Origin: Sinotaia quadrata
Taxonomy: Eukaryota; Mollusca; Gastropoda; Architaenioglossa; Viviparidae
Direction of reading: 5' to 3'
Assembly (NCBI GenBank): GCA_028829895.1
Contig: CM054178.1
Span: forward strand, 69,451,835 to 69,515,834
Length of the DNA: 64,000 nt
The notes below the pieces were generated by a model, which was not told the DNA's origin, did no database searches, and saw only the letters and a list, made by a program, of their open reading frames with translations. Shown one piece after another: positions 36,767 through 51,700 of this stretch; within the stretch, counting starts at the first letter, position 1; each line of letters starts with the position of its first letter. Both the position numbers and the translations under genes were made by a program.

Positions 36767-39700
36767 ATGGCGGAGTACGTGATAAATGATCCTGAAGACT
36801 TAATTGTTTGTCCCTATAATAAAGTACATATGATAAGAGCTAAACGCATGCAGTACCACATTTTGAAGTGTAGAAAGGTATAATATGATTATGGTTTATA
36901 ATTATATTTATAATATTTGTATTTTTTAAAAAATCTTTGTTATTTCTCACTATGTTCATTCTACATACAAAATATTTGTGGATTATGTAATTGTTAATTA
37001 CTCTGAGGCATTAGGCTGTTAAGTTTGACTTTTAAGAGAAGCCTCAGTAATTCAAACTAATTCATGCAAGATTCTAAATCCTTTTTAGTTTGGATTGGAA
37101 GGGCTTCAGTGGATATGTAATTTCAATCTAATGTTTAATAATATATTATAAACAAAATTATACTTATAGTTGACTGCATCATGTGTAAATTGACAGTGGA
37201 ATAATAAAGCTGGTATGCATATTTGGAAGAATCACTTCTTTGAAAATAACTTTAAGTTTAGGAAGTACATGTTTTAATTTTAAATAAATTGTGCCATGCC
37301 CATGTACTAAATAAACTGATGTTGCAGTAAATAAATATTGCCAGAATATTTATATGAACAGAAAATGATTTTGCAGTGACATGCACTTGCTGAAAATATC
37401 AGTATAAGTTTTGCAATGGCTGGCAGTCTAAGATGAACATAGGAATACGTAGGAGATGGATATAAAATGGGCTGCATGCAGCAAATGTGTTTATTTATTT
37501 ATTTTAAAAAATAAAAAAGATACTAATTTTCTTTGTGCCTACTAAATCAGCGTGCATGTTTAAATATTGCTTTTTTGTGTGTGATATTTTGAAGATGAAG
37601 TAAGTCAGAGACAGTGTGATACAGAGAACACTGAGGAGCTGAATGTACAAATGACTACAGTGGCAATTTACGCACATTTTCACAAGTATAGATCTGCAAA
37701 ATTGTTCTGACAAATTCTGTTGACTTATTTGATGTCAAAGACTGAAACTTGCAAATTTAAAAAAAAACAAAACAATTCTTGTAGTTATATCAAATCTGGT
37801 GGATGACTGGTGTTTAGTTACATACAATTCATTGTTGAGCTTTTATTAGTGATTAGTAAATATTACTAAATCTAGTATATATTAATAAAATTATGTTTTA
37901 AAAAACCAACTCAAAAAGCAATAAAATCCAGGCTAAGACAGATAAATTCAAGGAGTTGCTAGTGTTAAAGGTAAGGCATTAGCATAGTGAAATAAATCTT
38001 GCAGCAAACTTAAACAATTTTCTCACACACTCTCATGCATGGAAATAATTCCTAATATTAGTAATGAATAAATGATAGCAGTTTCATCGTGAGGAGAGAA
38101 TCATGCACAGCTCATCAAACTCAGTCTGATCAGCAGTGGCAACAGGAACCAAAACTAATGATTCCAACACATTTTGCTGTTAGTGCTCATCAGTGCTATA
38201 ATAATAATTACACTATTAAAATGTTTTTATAGCAGTAACTAAGATTTATTTGCATTTATGTTTCCAATTTCATTCAAATTTTAATATATTACTTTCTCAG
38301 ATAAAATAGTCTAGTAGTGAAAAATGAATTAAATAGATGTCACTGAATTTACAATCCACTAATTAGATCCATATGGATTAATTCATAAAAAATCAACAAC
38401 AAAAAAGATTTCCTAAATTAAATTCCATTCTTGACTGGCATTTATATTATTATACATTAAATTAAAGACACAATTTGTACACTAGTCAAATTTAAATGAT
38501 GTTTTTTCAGTAAAGTCCAGAACTAATCTTGCTAAATCTCATGATATCTTTGTTACTGTTATTAATTGTGAGAAGAAAATCTTTTACAGCAACACGATGC
38601 CACTGAATTTACTGCTTGTCCCTTCAATGCTCGTCATGAGGTGTACAAAATGGAGCTGCGATATCACTTGGCCACTTGTCCAGATAGAGCTCGCATTGCA
38701 ACTGCATTAGCTCATGGTCAGGTCCCTTCATCAAAGTTTAATTTTTTATTTTAAAAAAAAGAAATTGTGCATAATTTTCATTTACAAACTTGACTATCTT
38801 TTCTTTTGTATTTGTATGTAGAAGGTAGGTGGGAAGAAGGTATTTTGTTTTTAATTACGATATTTATATATCTGGGGACAATAATTTGCATAAGAGGTGT
38901 ATGATAAAAATATATAAATGATGGTTGCAAGTTGTGGAGATGGCATTGTGTAGTTGTACATTTTATATTTATTAAATGCATACTTTTTTCTTTGACAGAT
39001 GAAAATAGAGAGAATGTGCTGAAAGGCTGCACAGATACACCTGCCTACAAGCATCAGAATTTTGAAGGCGAGAATTGGGAAGATGGTAGGTTGTTTTGCT
39101 GTCAGACATGCATAATAAAAGCAAATTAGATTTTACTGAGGCACATTAAATTCTTGCCATTTGCTGGGGGTGGGATCAGTTCAGTACACAAATGCCCCAA
39201 ACTGTGAATGTCATATTTACATGATAACTGCTTGCTGCTGTACCAACTACCATTGTAATGTGCCTTTTTTTTTTAATGTAGCTTTAATGTGCCATTGTTA
39301 TGTGAATATTATAATGGGCCATTGCTGTGTGGGTATTATAATGTGACATGGTTATGAGAGCATTATAATATGTCATTTTTGTGTATTATAATGTGCCATT
39401 GATAAGTGAGTATTATAATGTGCAGGTGAATCATGTTTTTGTATTATTAAGTTTACAGCTTAGTCAAAACATAATAGACTTATTCATAAGCAATTACTAG
39501 CCAAGTGAATGAGATTTTAGATTTTTTGTCCTCTTAATAGTATAATAATAGTTTGTCTTCTGTATTTCATATATGTTAAATACCCAAAGCTGCATAGACT
39601 AAGTATGCTTATGTCAGAGATTAATGGAGTTTTATTTTTTAAATCATTGCTATTGATTGGCAGCTTTACTAAGCTCTAAACAGCATCACAAAATTATATT

Positions 39701-42700
39701 GAGCTTTTCATGTTCTTTGTATATTGATTATTCTATGGGTTTATTGTTTGTGAACTTATTGGTTAATGTGCATTGACCTGTCTTGTAGGGGTTTATTGTT
39801 TGTTTATTTGTTAATGTATACTCATCTGTCTTAGAGTTTACTGTTTGTGTATTTGTTAATGTACACTGATCTGTCTTTGAGTTTATTGTTTGTGTATTTA
39901 TATGGACCTGTCTAATGTTTGTGTATTTGTATGGACCTGTTTTACGTTTGTGTATTTGTTTGTTAATTAATGTCTGTTTCTTTCTATCTTGTCTTCCTAC
40001 TTTTTATAGCTATTACCTGATGTTACTGTGATTTAATTATTGGAATCTAGATTATTTCTTGTTCGATTTGTGATTATCATATAAAACAGCAATTGAATTA
40101 CTACAGCAAAGAATTTAATTATTGCTTCTTTAATAAACTTTTAGAGGAAGCTCTGAAGATATTTGTCCCTATACAATTTAGAGTTTGTTTCCTTAAATGA
40201 TTAAGGGTTTGGAGATTATTTTTTTTGCATTTATTTTTTAATAATAATGATGCTATTAACTCTTTTTATGCAGAATGACAAATTTTCAGTAATTATTTTG
40301 AGATAAAAATGCAGGGCACTTTTTTGGTCCCTTTTTCTGCTGTACATAATCTTTAAAATATATTTAATTTATTATAAGTTGGTGTACAATTAAAAGAGTT
40401 TTTATTTCGCAGTAAATCACAAAATTTGAAGACAATTTCCTTTCAGGCATCAAAGATTTACAAAGATCACATTTTCATGGTGCTTTGTTAAAATTACAAA
40501 TTGCTGCAAATATTTTAATAATTTTTTTTTTAATTCATGCTTCATCTTAAAAATGAACCTTTTCAGACAGTAATTAGATCTCCCTAAGTAAACAGCACAT
40601 TTAATTTAAACATATATTTGGTCATTAATTTAATTTGAAACAATTTTGCTATAATTTCAGTGTGAATACTGGAATTATTTGCAGAAATTTGGGGAAATCC
40701 GGAAACCTGAGATTCGATACAGAATTGGTTATGAAAGGGGGGGATTACTTAGTTCGTTTTCTGAAATATACATTCAGACCTGTTTCTCTTTATGCTTATC
40801 TTGTTTTCAGAAATAATTTAATTTGCATATTTTTTTAGCATATAATTTTTTATCACTTAACTGAAAATCATTCATGCTGTATTTTTAATATTAGAAATTC
40901 CTAGAAACCCAAGAATTGGAGTGGATCCTGAGTTTTTTGAAAACCGAAAAATTTTGGTATTCAGTTCAAAAGAAGATACCAAAGGGTAAGAACAGGTTTT
41001 TAATTATTTATATTTTTTCCTAACTCTTTCATCAGTTCTGAAGTATGCTAGTACAAGCTATTAAAAGAAAAAAATATATCAGAACATGTATGCACATCCC
41101 AGCTGGAAATCAATAGTAAATTATTTTCAACAGAACTTCTTCAGTTAAAAGAAACATATCTTTAAATCAGACTATTTTACAGTATATTTTTGTCTGTGTC
41201 TAAGAATGAAAGATGTACAAAATAATTATTAGAATTTAATGTTTTTTGCAATTAAGGCACTATTAGTTGTTTTTTTAATTAATTGTTTTTGGATTTTACA
41301 GTATAAATGATGAATTGTTACATACTACTCCTTGAAAAATATTCCTTTAATTTTGAGTTTTTATATATCAGGTAGTTCTCTGAAAAATCAAATTAAAAAA
41401 ATAACACAATTTTAAAAGAAGAGCTAGATCATGAATAACATTGTTTTAATCCTTGATTTTCAATAATAATAACAGCCCCATGGTCTAACCTATTCCTATC
41501 ACTGTGTTAACTCCTCTTGCAATAATCTAGTGGGGAAATTATTCAACTTAACACAATGACGAGCAGAATAGTTAACATTGCCTTTGGGATCACAAAGTTA
41601 TCTTCTATTTAATTAACTTAATTATCACTCAATCAATACATATATATATATATATCATTCCAGTTGATCCCACTTATTGGTTGTTCAAAGAATTAATCAA
41701 GATGTGGAGAAGATAAAAATAATAACAATTTAATTTACAAGTTATAGCGACTTAAAATGAACATGCACTGTAGTCCTCACTCTACTCCCACAGTCTAATT
41801 GTCAGTAAGTGCACAAGGGTTCTGAGTCTTTCATGACTCAGCTCAGTGTTACAATGATTGACAGCGAAGACAAGGCTGCACAAGTCGATTCTGAGAAAGC
41901 GTGTTCATCTGATGTGGTGGTCCCGGATTTGTCTTCTTTTAGCACAGGCGCATTCCTAGTCGAATCCTCTGGGTTCCAGACCTAACCCCCAGCTAGACAA
42001 GAGGATAAATAACAATCCTTATAATCCACCATTTAACTGCCATTTACCTGCTTTGTAGCAACAGTGAGAGTTATATATCACTACTCTCCCAAATCAATAA
42101 TAATGTAATTTTTTATCAGTGTTGCATTCCAAAATTAGAGTTTCACAGTATGCGAAAGAAGAAATAATGTTCTACTGCATGTGTACTTCACATTTGCAAT
42201 GTAAATTCCCTAATAGGCTACTCACTAATGCCACACAAAGCAACTCTGTAACAAAACACTTTACATTAGCATTCATACATACTAATAATTATAAACAAGA
42301 AATTAAAAATGGCAAAATTTTAAAACATTCTAATTAATAAAACATGTAAAGCCAATATATCTTGCTCTCTGTATTGCAAAATGGACATCAGTACCAGCTT
42401 ATGGTTTAACTTGACTTATATACTTTAACTACACCTACGCTATTTTAAGATTAATAACTACACCTTCATGCCTATAATTTCCCAAATACGTTTGTGATGT
42501 CAATGGTTGTTTATTTTGGTCATTTGAATCAACAAATAGTATGCTAACAGCATAATTCTCATGACTTCTGCCCTCACCTATCAGTCAAAGATATTTCAGC
42601 TCTCTTCACAAGAAGTGTAATAGAAATGGTTATTGCAATTTGACAAAATAGTTACCTTATAGTCAATGTTTTACAATAGATATAATACTATGATACAATG

Positions 42701-45700
42701 ATACCTGTCTGAAAAATGAGTATGTAAAGAAAATAGGATTTCTTAGACCATAAGCAGTAATTTGCCTTCCAAAAAAGGATGATTCCTTTACAACAAGTAT
42801 AGCACATAATCAGAAAAGTAGGTGATAATGATCTGAAGTATAGAATCATTTATGGTAAGAAATGTAGAACATGATAAAGATCAGAAACATAACACTATTA
42901 ATGATAAGAAATGTAAAAGGTTATAAAGATCAGAAACATTACACTATTAATGATAAGAAATGTAAAATGCGATAAAGATCAGAATCATAACACTACTAAT
43001 GATAAGAAATGTAAAAGGTGATAAAGTTCAGAATCATAACACTATTAATGATAAGAAATGTAAAAGGTGATAAAGATCAGATTCATAACACTATTAATGA
43101 TAAGAAATGTAAAAGGTGATAAAGATCAGAAACATAACACCATTAATGATAAGAAATGTAAAAGGTGATAAAGATCAGAATCGTAACACTATTAATGATA
43201 AGAAATGTAGAACGTGATAAAAAAGCACTAGAGAAATAACTAGATTGATGCTGTATGAGCAAATATTTGATATTGTTTGTACTACCTGCTTGAAACATAC
43301 AAAAGGCATACAATGCACAAAAGAATGTTATTTACTATTAGGTAAAAAAAATAATTAAATTGGTTAAAGTTTAAAATATTTATTCATGAAAGAATTTTGT
43401 GATGAGTCATTTTTTTTTCACTCTGTTGCTTTACTCGTATCTCATAGACGTTTTGCCACACATCACTGCTATCATTCTGTCCTTTTTGACATCACTTACA
43501 GTTGTAAATGATAGATCTGATTAACACACAAGTGGTTCAATATTTTAGTTCTATTATTAAAAGGTGGAATGTATAGAATTTTAAGCCTTCATTATTTTCT
43601 TCCTCTCCCATGTTTCTCATATTCATCTGTCAGAAGTTTTCTACCATTGTTAGAGTATTCATTTACATGCATCTAAATATTATTTAATCTCCTTTAAAAA
43701 AAAAAAAAATTAAAATAATTTATTCGAGTGCAGTTACTTTTTGCTTACTTATTTTTTTTTTTTTTATAGGCTGACTGCACGGGAAAAGAGAGAGCTCTAC
43801 CTGAGGGCCAAGAAAGATGGGTGAGAGAGAGAAAAAATTATATTCTTAAAATTAATACTTACCCATATTTATTTTGTTTGAAAATATGTCTGTGAAATTA
43901 GCAGATCATTATAGACAAAAGGGATCTTAATTAGCAGACTTTAGAAGTGAGAAATTTAGGGATGCAAATGTTTCACTTCCTCTAATAGAGTAGTAATATA
44001 AAATTTTTATTATTTTAATTTTGTTGTTTTTTGTTGTATTTTCATCCTTAAATGCCTTGTTAAGAAGTCCAGAATCTGTGTTTATCTTTATAAATTTTAT
44101 TTGCAAAAAAAAATAAATTAGGTATGAAAACAGTTGCAGTTTTAAGCCTGATTTACATGTCATTTTTTTCACTAGTTTAGTTTGAATCCCAATTTATGTC
44201 ATTTTATTTATAATTTTAAGCCTGATTTATTTTATACACTACTGAAAATTGATGTACAGGGAAGATGAAGAAAAAGTGACACAAGTGCATAAGCTACATC
44301 AACCGTCGGAGGCATCTGCCATACATCGGCAGCAGCAAGCTTACCCCTCAGACATATTTAAGTATGCAATGAAAAAATTGAGCAGCAGTCCGAATACAGG
44401 TATGAGAAAACATTAAAAAAAAAAAATTGATCAAATAGCTAAGCATAAAAGCATTCTTCCTTGTTTGGCTTTTCTGAAGGCAAGTCCAAAGATTCATTAG
44501 TTTGTGTATAATTATTTGTGTGCAGTGAAACTTTGACAATTGAAAATTTTCACTAAGTCATTCTTTTCTTTTTCCTTGGTATTTTTTATTACATTGTGTT
44601 CAAATATTAATTTATGCTTGATACATTTAATCCTTAACTCTCAAAAGTGATTGTGAGCAATCACAATATATATCGTGTAAGAATTTTGACAAAATGGTAG
44701 ACAGATTGGATTGTGATACTGCTTGATTTAGAACTTTTTTGAATGAAGTTCATATTTTCTCAGAACACTAGAACACTTCAGAATACAATTGCTCTTTATA
44801 ACAGTTGTTGCTAGCTAGTCAGTGATAATAAATGTCTTTATTGGTCATCAACAATTAATTTCAGAACACAAATTAGGCTATTTTAAATAAATATAAATAA
44901 TTGAGATATTATTGCAACTTACCATAAGCTATCCAAATAAATTGTTTTTGCTATTTTAAAAAAGTCAAAATATTCAAAATATATATTGTTTGGATGTTTG
45001 CTTACTTAATACAATTTCACCTGGTGTATAAATTCATTGATTTAGGTTCAGATATTTAAATCTTTCTCTTTAAATTAATTGCCAGTAAAAGTACTTAACA
45101 GAATAAAGTATTTTGGCAATAAAGCATGCTAACACAAAAGAAAAGTAGAAAACATATTTTGTCACTTATTTTTTTGATAAAGAGTTTTTGAAAAATTTGA
45201 CTCGAAATAGGGAAAAGGTGGCAAAAATGAATGATCAGATCTCAAGCATAAATATTAAATTTTGTATCATTCTCACAGTAATTCCCTCAAGCAAACAATT
45301 TATAACTGTATAAATGAATTTCAATTCATTAACACACTCATGAAGAAATTTCACTGCCATTAAGATTGACAGAGTTGACAAATTGCCATTAAATATTTTT
45401 GATTTTGATAGCCATGACATAAAGATATAAAGCCAGTCAAGGAACAGCTTGAGGCTCAACAAGTTGCAAATTATTTGCTTTATTTGAGTTTGGGAGACCC
45501 CACAGTAAAAACTAAATTAAATTTCTAAAAAGTTGGTTTTGAGATAACCTTAAATTATTTTGAGATAACCTTGAATTTTTTTTAGATAACCTTGAATTAC
45601 GTACTAGTAAAGTTCTATAAATCTATGTGTTCATCCATTTTAAAAGTCCTCTGTCAATCAATGCACCTACAAAGTGATTTCTTGAGGGAATGGAATTAAC

Positions 45701-48700
45701 TCTTAATACACTGTACATTTTGCTAATTCCGTTAATCGTGTTATAATGTAATACTGTATCTTTTAAAAGAATTGATATGATTACAGAATAAATGACTTGT
45801 TAAAGAACTGATATGATTAAGCATTAGATATTTGCTGAGAGATATATTCAGCAAAACCATCTAGAACACTGACCCCTGTCATAAATTTATGTTTAATCCT
45901 AGCATTTGGACGGGGACAAAGCTTCTCTCGTGGAAGAGCTGTGTCATCATTTATCAGTGACACAACCACTTCTTACCCAACCCACTCCTTGAACAATGGT
46001 CATAATGGTTCTGTTCACCCGCCACTCTTAGCACCATCTAGTGCTGGGCATGGGCGAGGAAAAGAGATTATGTCCGATGTGCCTCGCAGTCTTCTGACTG
46101 GTGGAGGGCCTTCATGGGCAGAGGTTGCATCTGGGCCGTTCGGTGACCATGCTGGTAGGAACCGGTCTATTGTGAAAATTCCAAGCACAATAGGACATGG
46201 CTCTGTAGCGGATCAGCAACTGTAAGTCTTTGTTTGTTCCCAGAATATGCTAGTCTGGGCATATTGCTTTGGATCCATCTTTGCCTCATTCTCCTAGACC
46301 TGTTTTGATATCTACCACTTTATTAGCTTTTAATATTGTGTTATACAGGATCATGTGGAGTAACATGTTTTCTTTTATATCTTTACAATAAATCTAATTT
46401 ATTTCATTCTCTCTTTAGAGATCTAGAAATGGAATTTTTCTAAGCATAATAGATTTATCCTTTTTTTTTTGGGGAGGGGGGGACAGAATCACTCCTTTTT
46501 GTCATTTGAATAGCTAACAGTTGTTAAATTCAATTATGTTTTTTGTATTTTTCTTCTTCCATTTTTGTTATTATTGTTTGTTTAATTTTATGATTTTAAA
46601 TCATCCACAATGTAGAACTAAGAGAATCATCAAGTATTCTGAAAATGGATTAAAACTAAGACATCTGTTTATAATACTCATTTCAACTTGTGAAATATTG
46701 GCTTTTTAAAAATAAAATCATCTTACACATATGTTTTTATTACTAAAAATAAAGGAAGTAATCTCTTGATCTAGATATTCAAGAATTTTTATAAATGAAT
46801 CAATTAACTATATGTGTTACAGCCTGTGAAAATTGAACTGTCTTATAATGCATGTATTCTGAATAGTATAATTTAACAGTCAGTCAAGTTTCTCTAGTGT
46901 ATAAATGAATATACAGTGTGTTTATTTTTTTTATTTATAAACCTTTAAAAAAAAAAATTAAACACAAAATGAAGAGGAATTTGGGTCAATAGTTCAACTA
47001 AAGTAAAACAATATTTTTAGTGGTTTAGTCATTAAATTATTTGGCGCCTGACATATATCTGTATGAAATTAAGTAATTTTTAAAATGTATATGTCTTTAT
47101 TATTGTTGGGATTTTTAAAAATTCCATTAAAAAAAATGTCAAAATCATTTCTTAATGCTTTGACAAAAGTGCTTCTTATTTAATGCTAGAAAATATTTAT
47201 TTCATGGTCTTTGTTCAGTTTATTCATTAAAATATGAAATCTTGATATTGATTATATGTGTTGCTAAATTTATAATTTTGTCTTTGTAACAGTCGAAAAA
47301 ATCTTTTGATGCAACAAACATCACAACCTTCAGTTGTTGTTTCAAACTCAACTGATGTGTCTTTGAGATTGAAAACTGTTCACAGGCAGAGCCCTATATC
47401 AGCTAGAGGGGAAAATCATTCCAGTCACGAGTATACATCTGATGTGATGAACACAAGCTTCCCACCCTCATCTTCAGACACATCAGTTGCTTTTAGAAAT
47501 TGCCCTTCCCAAGCTCAGCATCTTGTAGAAGTAGTGAACTCGTCCAATCACCGATCAGAAGATTGGTATGGAAGTGATGTTTTGACCTATGGTAAAAATG
47601 ATGATTTAGGAAAGTTTGAAGATGTACCATCTTGGGTTGGTGGAGGCTATGGTAGTAGTCAACATCCGTCCAGTAATTTTGTTGGATTTAAAGGTGAATT
47701 TATTTCTGAATGATCTTATTGTTGATATAGCTTTGGTGTGTTTGCTATTTTTTTTGCATCATAGAATTGGGAAATGGTGGGGATATTGCAGATTTTAAGG
47801 ATCTTAAACATGTATTAATTTACCACTGAGCTGTTTCTCTAAAATATTTTTACATCTTTTTTGTTTCTTTTTTCTTAAATCTGTGTATTCCAAACAAAAT
47901 TATTAGTCTTCTATTTATAACAGAAATTCATTGACTTTTAAATTTTTTTATAAATTTGTAAACTTGTGTATTTTATATAAGATTAATTAATGAGAAATAT
48001 ATTATTTTGGATGGTATGATAACACAATTTACCCTTTGCATTGAAGTATACAACTGAATTATCCCATATTGCACCAAACACATCAGTAGCATTGAACTCA
48101 CACATAACCTCCCCATTTGCATTGTGCAAATGACATGACCTTCACTGTTGAGGAAAACTCCAAAGATTTCTTCTCTTTTTAAAAAAAAAAAAAAATGTCG
48201 TAACATTTGAATACATTTGAATTTTGAGAAACAAGCATCTCTGCATTTGTTTAATTCAAAATGGACTAGATAACTGAATTATAATGTCCTTAGGGACTCC
48301 ATTTAAAATCTTACCCTTATTATGCTTTAAATCCTATTTCAACATGTGCAGGTTCATGGGCTGATGAGGTGGATAATGATTGTCATCCATCCTATTCTGC
48401 TCCTGGTGCCTACCAATGCCAACCTCTTTTTGAATCTAGTGATTTTTGTGGTGAGTGTGATACACATTGGGACTCTAGTCTTCAAAAGCTGTATGTCTCC
48501 CAAGACTTGCATAAAGTCAATAACATTTTCCAACTTTTGGGGTCATGAGAGATTTTTGACAGATTGCGTCATGTGTCTTAACAATTCATTTTACTCTATT
48601 TTTTGTTAACTTATTTTCCTCACTTAAACTGACATTTGCTGGGATGCCAGGCAAATATGTTTTGAAATTTTGGGTTATGAGCAAAATGGTTGGAAACCAG

Positions 48701-51700
48701 GGATGTATAATGTTGATAATATCAATTCTCCCACTCTAATGGGTCAGTCCTGGCTTTGTTAATTGAATGAAATTATTTTTATGCACTTTTATTATCTTGA
48801 AATGGATGACTTTGGAAAGTCTGTCATCTTTGCTGTTAACACTGGAAATATTGAAAACCCTATAGTGATGAGGTATCATAATGGCAGCTTCATAAACAGT
48901 TGTTTTAATTTGACTGCAAAAGATCTAGTGTTACAGTACATTTTTGAGTGATTGAAATTAGTACATTTCTGCAGACATGTAGCATTTGAACTCATACACA
49001 TACTTATATTTTTCAAATTTTTATCGTTGTAAGAGTATTGTTTCCACCCACCCACCCCCAGCAGGATTTGTCATTGCTACATAATTCTCACAAAATCCTA
49101 CTTGTTTTGTATCATGTATGACCGTATAATGCATTTTGCCACTGTTTATGTATGTCATTTAGTAATTTGTTATATGTTGTGGTTTACATCAAAGATGATG
49201 TGAATCCTAGACTAAATAATTAATTCTTCCTATATATTTTTAATTAATGAGTGAGCATGATCAGAAGCTGATGTTGGGAAATTAATAATTAATTAGATGT
49301 ATTCAATTGCAGTGTGCATGCTGAAGTTATGTACTCATGTAATGATAGGTAACTTCAAAATATTTTCTATGGATTGTGTATGGTTGAGAAAGAGAGTACT
49401 GCCCTTTGTGGGCTAGGACCAGCTTACACTGGCTGCTCTTATTTCCCTTGTTCATCTTGCCAAGTTAGCACCCATTATTGATGTACATTCACATGGTATG
49501 TCAGTATACATTAACAAACACACTAATTTCCCATCATTCACCAACTTCTTTGGTGTTTCATTAGATAACATCAGAACCAGATGTTTGGCACCAGAGGTTA
49601 AATCTGTAAGTTGTTCATCATATATGTGATTTGGTGTTTCTGCATGAGTATTCTTTGACATTGAGCTTGAATCTCTGAATGCTGTCGGCACTTTTTTCTC
49701 TATTTAGAAGTATTGGGTCTGTTAGGAAAAAAGTTATTTTCACCCTCATGGACAATTTGTAACCCTCTTGAATTTAGTTGTACATCCTTTACGTATTGAA
49801 GTATTTTAAAAATAAGATCATTTTATGCCTTGATTTTTGTAGACTCATTGAAAATAGTTATATCTTGTTTACATTTTTTAAAATCAGATTTTTGTATATG
49901 CTCTGCCATTTGAATTAGCTTGGTGTTTTTCTCAGTAGATGACGGTTCCAGTGATGTGAGTCAAGGCAGCACATCTTCTTTCTCTGGGTCTGGAAATAGT
50001 GTAAGTGTTAAAAAAATCATACAATTTGGCATTAAAATAAGCGATAGAAATGAAATAAATCTGACTGTACTTGAAATTTTAGACATTATACAGCTTTATT
50101 TGGAGTCTGTTATAATGTTTAGATTTAAAATTATGTTTTGTATATCACTTTTAAAATCAAATAGAAAATTCTATACAAAGAAATGCCATTTGACAAAGGA
50201 TAAATATAAGAATTTTTTAAAAGTAATTTTTATACAAAATAAAATGCATTTAAATTCAAACATTATAAAATAAACCTGTGAAACATATAAATAAATATTG
50301 ATATTGTATTTTTAATATGGGTTTTACCTTTCTGGTTTTATGACAGGAAAAATCTGTGAAAACCCTTCGCAAAGTGAGAAAGCATTTACGCCAAATTCAG
50401 CTTATCGAGAAAAAGTTGGATGAAGGTCTTGTACTCTCAGAGTCAGAGGTAATTTGATCTTTTGATTTTCTTTTTGTAATAAACTGCAAATGTTTTTCAA
50501 ATTATTAATTAAAAAAATTTACTAGTAAAATTTGAGGTTTTAAGTTTAAAAAAATTGTTTTATACACTGAAAAGCTGGAATAATATATGCTGTGTAACCT
50601 AGGCAACTCTACATAAATCATTGCTAACAGAACTGGACAAACTGTGCTGTCTGTCAAAACTTGGCCATCACATACCAGTCATCTTATTTTCTTTGAAAGA
50701 GAGGAACTAGAATAATTATCTTCTTTTTTTAATTGCTGTTGATTAATGTACCACACTCATCAACAGCAGTTATGTAAAAAGAAAAAGAAATATATGACTT
50801 TAGTGTCAGTTAAGTATAAGACAGTATCAGAAACAAATTTAAACATGTAAATAAAAAATGCCTATGTCAATGCAATCAGCAAAATAGACAATATATATGA
50901 GTAAAAATAAAAAAAGATTTATGTATGAGCTAAGCATGTCATAAACATATTAGACAGTATCATCATTTAAGGGTGAATCCTCATCTTGGTGTCCACCCGA
51001 TTGAATAAAAGTAAGGCTCTTATATTGACCAGTTCCCTAGAAACTCTTTTCTTAGGGATGGTTCCACAGACTATGTCAATAAAGATCTTGTCCTAGGAAG
51101 TTACTTTCACATTCTGCCTACATTAATGTTGTGATACTCATACTTATAATTTATAAAGCCCCCAGCCCTAAACATTATGACATATATTTAATAAATTTCA
51201 AATGTACAAAGATAAAAGTAACAATTTAAATTTATTAACTAATTATCAAGTATCTGGGCACATGGACAACCATCTAAGGGTTTCTAAATCTGTTATACAT
51301 TCTTGTCTTATTTTTCGGTGTTCTTTGAAAGTCTCTATCTTGTGACCTGAACAGTGTTCTTTGCAAGTCTCTATCTTGTGACCCTAACAGTGTCCATTGG
51401 TCACTATGTCATGTCCTTCTGTTCCTAAATTTGACAACTAAGTAATATTCCTCTACCTCTGAATTAGGTTAAACTTTAGCTAATCTGCTTTAGGTTGAAA
51501 CCTGCTGTCTTGCACTCTTTCATAATCCACTGAACTATTTCCTTTGTGCCTTGATCTTCATACTCATTCACCCTGACCCACATCTCTCTTATGTAGCATT
51601 CATAATATTCATCCAGTTTCCCAGGCCTTATTTCAGCTAATATAACTGTTAATTTAATTCTTAAATTTAATAAAAATATCCAGCCTTAATTTTACTTAAC

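Noticed and set aside
42851..43222. Regularly spaced repeats that might suggest a CRISPR array
   Set aside because: Units are directly tandem with no unique spacers, in an animal intron; it is a minisatellite.
49452..49691. 79-residue minus-strand frame in an intron of the GTSF1-like gene
   Set aside because: It looks more protein-like than most shadows but has no recognised family and no supporting splice sites; left unannotated.
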